Assembly: GCA_037903355.1 (NCBI GenBank)
Contig: JBAJFE010000042.1
Coordinates: 496,001-560,000 of the forward strand
Length of the DNA stretch: 64,000 nucleotides
Source: Trichuris trichiura
Taxonomy: Eukaryota; Nematoda; Enoplea; Trichinellida; Trichuridae
Direction of reading: 5' to 3'
This document shows, one piece after another, positions 42,022 through 64,000 of this stretch (its first letter is position 1; every line of letters starts with the position of its first letter). The notes under the pieces were generated by a model. The model was not told the DNA's origin, did not search any database, and worked only from the letters and a program-made list of their open reading frames with translations. The translations under genes were made by a program, and so were the position numbers.

Positions 42022-44051
42022 TCAGCAAGAATCGTGGCTTGCTTCAGCAACCAAATTGTCCAATGCAACATACATATTAGCTGGCAGGTTACTGACAACA
42101 AACAGTACCTATAAAACTCTACTGGTCACTGAAACTTTTCTAACATTTGATATAGGCTTACTCTCCTCGTTGTTGGGTTGAGAATAATGCTTTCTCTCCT
42201 CCTCCAGCCGTCGTTGTCTGCAGAATAGCCTCTGAGGTAGTGAGTCTTCGGGCATGTTTTCATGTCGTTAATACAAACCTGCAGGCTAAATTACACTACT
42301 TTTGCTTGCGATCGATTAAAACAGATACTTTCAATTCTGGCCCTGCCGAGCGAATATAGAAGTCGTAGAATAAGCGAACTTGTCGGCGAATGGTCACTTC
42401 TGGACTCTGCAGTATGTAAATCGCCTGTCTAGAGCTTCGATCACTATCCATGCTAAGATAATCGCGACCAACGACCGCATAATAACCTGTAAACATGGCA
42501 GTACTATATGTACATACAATTACATAATAATGATGTTGGTTATAGGCTTTTCCTATTGTTAGGCCGGCGCGAAGTAAAAATAAAATGCTTCTAAGTTAGG
42601 CTCTTGAATGAAAGTTTATTCGTATTGCTTTAAGACAAGGCTTTTTACTTTTACTTCGCAACAAAAAGCGGTGGCCAACATCTTGAAGTTAAGTTCAATT
42701 TTCAAGCATATTTATGTATATATTAGCGTGTGATGGAAAACCGAGTTTGTAACCTACCACGAGCATTGCCTGATCCATCCAAATGCACACCTGTTAGGCG
42801 ATTTCCTGTTCGACCTGACCCAACATTCCATTGACCAGTGGAACTGGCCTTGACATCATAAAAACAACTGGTCCCTATGGACCAGTTGTTATTTCAAATT
42901 CGAAGAAGCCAACAAGACTATGAATGTACTACCTTCTTCGAAATCGCAGTTCAACAATTGAGTGCAACTGGCTTGAAGGCTTCCGGGCTTCGAGATTGCA
43001 TGCGGCTACAAGACAGCCAGTTTTAACGAAGCTACATTCATCTATTGTTATTGTACCCTGGGTTTCCTTTGTTCCCACTTGCACAGGTCGGCTTGATAAC
43101 TTATGTCATCAATAGCTACAAACCCCGGAAGTCGGAACCCAGTCGCTTCCAGTCGTATCTGCGGAAGAGTTCAGCTAAAGCTGAGTCTAGAAACACTGCT
43201 GACTGCTAACCTGAAAAGGTCCGTATGTTTTCGGAGCAGGCACTGTAAAACGTATCGGATTGGGGCTTGTGCGACGCACTGAGCCAACACATTTCTTTTC
43301 GTAAGAAGAATCTATGGGAACAATACACACTTCCAACCCGTTAGATGCTGTGTTTGTCCAATGACTAGGTGAGAGTTATTTTTAGTCAAACGCGAATAGT
43401 TTGATCCACCTTTTGCGCTTTACTTGAACTTTAACTTTCCAGGCCCATTTTGGCAAGGAATTGTCGCCGCGAGAACACTTAACCGCGTTTCGTCATCAGC
43501 CGAAGGAGTTTCAGAACCGACGACCGCAAAAGCACCCTCTGCAAGTATCCATTGAGTGATTGTCTTCAAAAGTTGATCACGTCATTTACGCTTACCTGGC
43601 ATTTCGCTCTTGCTTGTAACAGTTTTCATTTGACTTCTGGTCGGTAAAGGTTCTTTGAAGCGAATCCGTTTCCAGAGCAATGTATTGCCGGGAAGGTTGC
43701 CCCAAGAGCACGGTTCGCCCGGTTCAAAAGTGCAAGTCAATCTGGTCAGCTGTCCTTCAAGGCGACTAGCAAACTGGCTACGAACTGTTGGCAAGTCGCC
43801 AAGCTGTTCTACGTATTTATCAACGGCTGCAAAGGACTAATTGCAAAAAAATGCCGAACAAGTAAGCTAGCCACTTACGATATTTCGTTAGGGGTTCTCG
43901 GGCCTGGCGAGCGCATGATTTTACTGAAATAGACCCAAAGCAGTGCCTTAATGAGTCGCTGCGCCATACCTTGCCCAAAAAGGAGAACATTAAAGACTAG
44001 AATTGCCAAGAAGGATTTGTAATCTCCAAGGGTATCACGAGTCTTTTCCAT
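42022..44051 (-). CDS. Secreted protein with two MAM domains
   Basis: Eleven exons: 44051-43970, 43923-43879, 43826-43596, 43538-43424, 43364-43211, 43158-43057, 43005-42933, 42874-42758, 42486-42329, 42278-42162, 42108-42022. They give 426 aa, phases all consistent. Residues 1-27 form a signal peptide or uncleaved anchor (FLAILVFNVLLFG). MAM 1 runs from CTFEPGEPCSW through PCQNGPGKLKFNHWTN and LEVCIVP to GFVAIDDISY; MAM 2 from NCDFEEGTSCFYDV through SGRTGNRLTGVHLDG, ELKVCINDMKTCP and RRVLFVVSNLP to YVALDNL. MAM domains mediate adhesion or oligomerisation outside the cell; there are no protease or phosphatase domains, so this is a stand-alone nematode MAM protein. An intron carries a 91-bp inverted-repeat element. 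The first two small exons are the least certain. Confidence 0.85.
42569..42659. mobile_element. 91-bp MITE-like inverted repeat in MAM gene intron
   Basis: Begins GCGAAGTAAAAATAAAA and ends in the near-exact inverse TTTTACTTTTACTTCGC, with a ~55-bp centre. It lies in the 271-bp intron between the exons ending at 42,758 and starting at 42,486, explaining why this intron is longer than its neighbours. Confidence 0.65.
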
Positions 44052-46600
44052 TGTCTGCGCATTGCTTCAGCAGAGCTTTTGGCTAAGGAGAATAACAGCC
44101 ACAGTTGTCATAATGCTCTTGCATTCTGTTGGTGGTCAAGTTCACGTTACATCAGTACTAGCAACTAATGCGTCAGAGGTCGTTAATAGCTGCGATCCGC
44201 GTTTGCCCATTGTAGTTGTGCACTCCGTCTTGTCATCAATTCAAACAAATCCCTTTTCATATCCGTTAGCAATTTGGGTCACACAGCGGCGGGTCGCATT
44301 GAGCATTTGCCGTTTCTGGTCAGTGAATTCGACAGCTCCGTAAACCGGGCCAACGCGGAAAATGATGAACAACAATTGACTTGCCGGTCGCGCGATTGAC
44401 AACTATAGCTATTTGCAGGGCAGTGTGGCACGTTTCTGTCAACAAAACACGTCAAATGAGCATTTCTAAAAAATTGAGGTAAGCAGGCATAACAATTACC
44501 TAAAAGCCATTACTTCACCCATGAAAAGCAAGTTAATACAAATTCTGTGAGTTGTTTCCGATTACGAAAGGATCTGTGACCCATTGTCGCTGAATAAGCG
44601 AATTCGAAACAAGATTACTTAAATATTTCTCCAAATTACTCTCTTACTTGCTAGGTTAGTTTGGCGACTGCCCAACTCGGGACTTTTAGCTTATGTAAGT
44701 TAGATACGAACGGCGCAAAATAAGAAAAAAAGGAGAACGCGCCTACATGACCAATAAGAATTAGTCGCTCAGCAAGTCACAGAATTATGAAAGCAAGAAA
44801 GCTACGGGTAAAGACTATTCTTCCTGCTGTTAGAGGAAGATAAAATCTGACAGGTTATGGTGTCTAGAACAATGATTTTCAATGGGGACAATTGAGGCGG
44901 GGGTGCTAGGAGGGTCCTTCAGACTGAAAGGCAACGGAAAAGTTGCTACCCCACCCCCAAGAATTGTATAATGGCACAACCTACACTGTAGAGACCTTTG
45001 TCCTTCCACCTTTTCAAATGCACAAGGGATAATGCTGGCCAATCAGCTCACGCAGAATTGGGCAATCAAAGGAAGGGCCAATGGTGAACCTGACCTTAAC
45101 AGGCACTGGTCTGTAGCGAAGTATCAGCATACAAAGTTCCATAAGATCTGCAAAAACTTAGTCGCTTTGTTTCAATGTAACGGTATCCTCTACTCCCTAA
45201 CTTTGTCTGCAGCATGGATAACAAACACCGATGTGTGCTAAGGGAAACTGTAGCTGCGAGGAAGCGCTAGAATAGTGAGGGCATTAGAAAAACGAGGGGT
45301 GCTGAACATTGAGAAGAACAAAGAAACTTTCTTCCTCTGTTTTCTGGCTGGAAGAATGACTAAGTCGGAAAGCTCAATCAAGAAAAACACGGCAAAATGT
45401 ACAAGACGGTGGAGATGCTCTTGTGAATATCAGCAGAAGATGGAGCGGGTAATAGAAGGCAAAAGGTTGAAAACATATCCTTTCAGCCCTCGGCTGACTA
45501 TGTATTTTATATATTTCAATACAATTCAACTGCTCATTACATTGGTACTCACTGCAACTTTCTGCGTATTAATTCAGTCCTGTTAAGCATATCCGCAGCT
45601 TGCGTGCACCACCATTCTGTTCAATAGTTACCATCAAAAATGAATGAACTACAGTTTCTTTGCTTGAGCGCGCCAATGCTGAAACTACCTTCTCGCTGTT
45701 TTGCATAGTGATCACTCCCACCGCCTATAAAAATGGAATAATTCAATTTTCTGACATAGCACTTACTTTTACGCAAATTTTTATGGCTTGAAATTTCGAT
45801 GCCGAAAGTCTACACGTAGTGCTTGAGCATTTATTAGTCAACTCAATGACAATTGAATAGATTGAGCAAACTCCACTTAAGCGGCTCTAAACTTTTACGC
45901 GCAACGGTAGTAAACCCTGGATTATGCACCAGTTTTAAATGGAAGACTGATTTTTGTGGTATGTGATTTTCCAAGCGCAAAACGAGAACTATACTTTGCA
46001 CAAATAAGCATGCTGTCCTGAAAAACATTTAGGACGAAGGATATAACGCACTATGACGCAATCTTTAAGGAAATTTTTGATAAGGAACGTATTATCGTAA
46101 ACGTTCGTTTGACAGGCAGTTATCCCACAAAGCATGCCAATGGCGGAAGAAATTATGTAAAAGAACTGCGGATCTTACGCACGCTTTCTCTTTGCTGCCT
46201 CGCGTAAAGCATAGAGTCATTTGAATATAGCATTTCTTGCAACGGAAGCGTGGGTTTTCAGAATGAACGCTACAAAGCCCATTTAAGTAAAATAACACGT
46301 GTGCACGAAAAGAGTGATAGAAGCTTACCGGAACTCCGATCTCAGCTAAGGTTTACTTATTAGGCTACAATTATCGAAACAATGAACACTAAGAAGGAGA
46401 AAACCCCGTTTCAAAATAAATAAACATAAAATATTTAATTTCAAATTCTTACTATAGATTTTAAGTTATTCTCAGATGCATCCCGAATACAATACTTCCC
46501 GCTGCTGCCTTTAATCTTGCTTCAAATGGCTCTAGCTAATTTCCTCTGCATTGAAAAGTCAGGTAGAGCGATTGGCCATGCAGAATCTCTTTTGCTGGTC
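44052..46600. other. No gene recognised
   Basis: Contains the upstream region of the MAM gene. Both strands between 44,060 and 44,400 have open frames (plus-strand one starting MLQQSFWLRRITATVVIMLL), but neither has family matches or splice support. Nothing else noted. Confidence 0.4.
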
Positions 46601-46608
46601 GGTTAACT

Positions 46609-47113
46609 CAGCCATTCTCAACCTTTTCTGCGCTAGGCCCCCCTTGGAAGGTGTCCTCAGGTGCCAGGCCCCCCTTTACCTATTGGTCGATTAATTTTTG
46701 CGTTTTTTGTGTAGGAGCCAATCAACTTTCAACGGCAACCTCCTAGGATTGGGTTAATGCAATGATACAATGCGAATTTATAGTCGTCAAATCATTTGAA
46801 AAGATCACTTGGGGTTCTTCGAAACTAACAATGAAACAACTTTCGTCGAGTCGAGTGAGAATTTATGCCAATCCTCTATAAAGGGATGCAACTCGTCGCT
46901 AAGGGATGCTGCTAAGGGTTAACCAATCCTCTATAGAGGACTGGCATAAATTTTCACCCTTCCGATCTATCTAACTACGCTTGTTCCAATAAGGCTTTTC
47001 AGCCCCCCTTGACGGCTTCCTGGCCCCCCCTCTGAAAAATTTTTGATTTCAGCCCCCCCTGACACCCTCTCGGCCCCCCTTGGGGGCCCCAGGCCCCCCG
47101 TTGAGAATGGCTG
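46609..47113. mobile_element. hAT MITE with perfect 8-bp target duplication
   Basis: 505 bp, starting CAGCCATTCTCAACC and ending GTTGAGAATGGCTG, flanked on both sides by GGTTAACT (46,601-46,608 and 47,114-47,121). An 8-bp duplication and CAG..TTCTCAAC ends are typical of the hAT superfamily. Inside are many short C-runs in the right half and a smaller inverted repeat near 46,870-46,955 built on CCAATCCTCTATA. No transposase frame. The intact duplication suggests a fairly recent insertion. Confidence 0.93.
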
Positions 47114-47121
47114 GGTTAACT

Positions 47122-48969
47122 GAACTATCGACAACAGCGACATCTGCTAGGTCCAACCCAAACGCTGAACGGAAATATATTCTTTTTTTAGCATTCATGC
47201 GAAATTCAGAAATTTCGTGTCGCCATTTTTACATCCATTTCGCGCTTCCGCTTAGGTGGCGCGTAGCTCCTATGTAGTACAACCCTACAAATTGTGTAGG
47301 ATTACACTGCTTAGTTCTTCATTTTTGTTTCAGGCAACAGAGGTGTACAGTTACTTGCTGTTGGTTGTCAATAAACGAGTGAAACGGGTTCCTGCGGCAC
47401 GTTTTTAACTGGTCGTCACCAAACCTATCCTTCAAGAATAAGGCGGTGGGCAGCCAGTTACTATGATGAGTCAAACGAAAACCACAGGCAGTCAATGATG
47501 GAAACCGTATAATGAGCCAACGCAAGAAGCACCGCCTGTGGGGCGCCTATATTTTAAACAGAAAGCTTTAACGTGGATGTACAGAATAGTGCAACAGCAT
47601 TATCCGCATGCTGAAGACGAAACACCGCTGATTCCAAAAGCTAAGTGACCCCCTCTGCAAAACAGTTTCTAAAAACTGAACGGCCCCAAAAAATCATAAT
47701 CTGTTACAGAAGAAGTTATAACTTCAAGACCATTTGTTTTCCTCCAATAAACTGTTTAACGCTGTGCGAAGACTTTGATTACAACAGACGTAAAAAAAGG
47801 CAAACAGCTAATTCACAAGAAGACGTACCTTTTCATTTACGTTCGCAACGAATGGGTGCGGTCAGTTGAGCTTTTCAACGTTAAAAATTCCCTAAACAGA
47901 CACTATGTAGCGCAATGCTTCGCATAGTTTAAAGAAAGCGCACACTGCGGAAACGAGAGCGCGATACCGCTGCGGCGAGTAAGTTAACAATTTGGAATCT
48001 ATACATAAGAAAAGTTATAAAAATGAATAAAGCAGTAGATTATTAAGAATGCGCGACGGTGCTTGTTATCTACTCAATTGGGCCGCAAAATCAATGTCTG
48101 TCTTTTGACGGAAGGAATAGATTCAGTTATCGGACATATAGCAACTAGGCACGCAACGGATACTTAATGAGTGTAAGAAAACAACTTGCCAAAGTCCCTA
48201 AAAGCGACGCTTCCTCTGAAGGTGGAGTGCACCTTCTACCAAACTTTGGTATCTTATTCTCTTTGAATCATCATTAAGTGGCTACAGAAGCATATGATTT
48301 TCGCGTTCAGGCAATCCATCTTGCGAGCTTGAATTACTCTTCGAAACAGGCAATACTGCCAGCCGTGTAGTAATATTGACGTAAAAAAACGGAACATGCG
48401 CTCGATGCCAATATTAAAAGCGGCGTAAATTTGTCGCGGAGAAAGTTGTCGTAATCGTACGCTTACGAAAAAGTTTCGAAATTTTAAAAAACTTATTTAA
48501 ACGATGTAAATAAACTTAACGTAGTAATGGGCTGCGATAGTCAGCCGCAGCTGAGTAATTTACTCTTTACAATAGATTGGATAAAATGTTCCTGCGCTCC
48601 AGATTACTGTAGAAAATAAGTTTGCCGTTGTACGTTGTAAGAGAAGAAGTGCTATCCAGTAATCCGTAACGGCTGTGCAATATTGGCCTACCGAAATCTG
48701 CGACCGGCTCCGGAAGAAAACGCGTTGGACGGCCGAGCACTGCTTCCCTGGCATACTGGTCGCCCGCCCAGCTTTTGATTTGTACTTTGGGCGGCGAATG
48801 GTAGTCCGTCCGGAGCTAGTCGGAACGAGCCAACAGTGTTCTCCCAAAAGGATTTTGCGGCAAGGGGTTCGTGCTGGCTTGGTGACCCTTCTCGACCCCT
48901 GGTTCGAACGGCTAATTTCGTACGTTCGGTGCACTTTGACTTTCAGCGTTGGCAGATCTTCGCAAAGCA
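47122..48969. other. Upstream of PAR-1, no separate gene
   Basis: Probable promoter and 5' UTR of PAR-1. Overlapping open frames on both strands at 48,560-49,232 look like composition effects. No core promoter motif recognised. Confidence 0.4.

Positions 48970-64000
<15,031 letters not shown>

Noticed and set aside
44062..44343. Plus-strand frame with a signal-peptide-like start
   Set aside because: The opposite strand is also partly open here; no acceptor, donor or homology supports a gene.

Overview
The window reads as nematode nuclear DNA. The genes are split into many small exons by introns mostly of 45-65 nt, with short TTTCAG-like acceptors. The proteins resemble nematode versions of conserved eukaryotic families, and short runs of the nematode telomere unit (TTAGGC) sit inside repeats. 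A clade I (Trichuris-like) worm is my best guess, but that is inference.

Eight gene models can be built exon by exon with continuous reading frames. HRD1/SEL-11 E3 ligase (minus, 1849-4047). Syntaxin-5 (plus, 7479-9775). Kinesin light chain (minus, 14098-19146). The exosome subunit MTR3/EXOSC6 (plus, 31248-32284). An intronless 7TM receptor (minus, 32451-33437). Alpha-SNAP (plus, 36382-37532). A secreted protein with two MAM domains (minus, 42022-44051). The polarity kinase PAR-1/MARK (plus, 48970 to beyond the right edge; its KA1 domain is cut by the window end). Two further stretches (4976-5540 minus, 10130-11283 plus) look partly coding but could not be resolved.

The rest is repeat-rich. 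Region 19-31 kb holds a decayed hAT (ZBED5-like) transposase and a Penelope-type GIY-YIG endonuclease relic. Region 38.6-40.9 kb holds a decayed Penelope-like (PLE) reverse transcriptase. DNA elements with clear ends include two pogo-like elements (11.8 and 16.4 kb), a 1.5-kb Tigger-like element (54.0 kb), and a hAT MITE with a perfect 8-bp target duplication (46.6 kb). Foldback elements at 6.0 and 35.0 kb have cores made of telomere-like repeats.

The most interesting signal is a small family of palindromic elements (23.1 and 57.3 kb, with a decayed relative at 40.9 kb just beyond the PLE relic). They carry a hammerhead-ribozyme-like core. The 23.1-kb copy is a 310-bp insertion with a 14-bp target duplication inside the hAT transposase, so it looks like a retrozyme-like non-autonomous passenger of Penelope elements.

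Functionally, HRD1 (ER quality control), syntaxin-5 and alpha-SNAP (ER-Golgi fusion) and kinesin light chain (cargo transport) all concern membrane traffic. With eight genes this may be chance. There is no operon-like packing.
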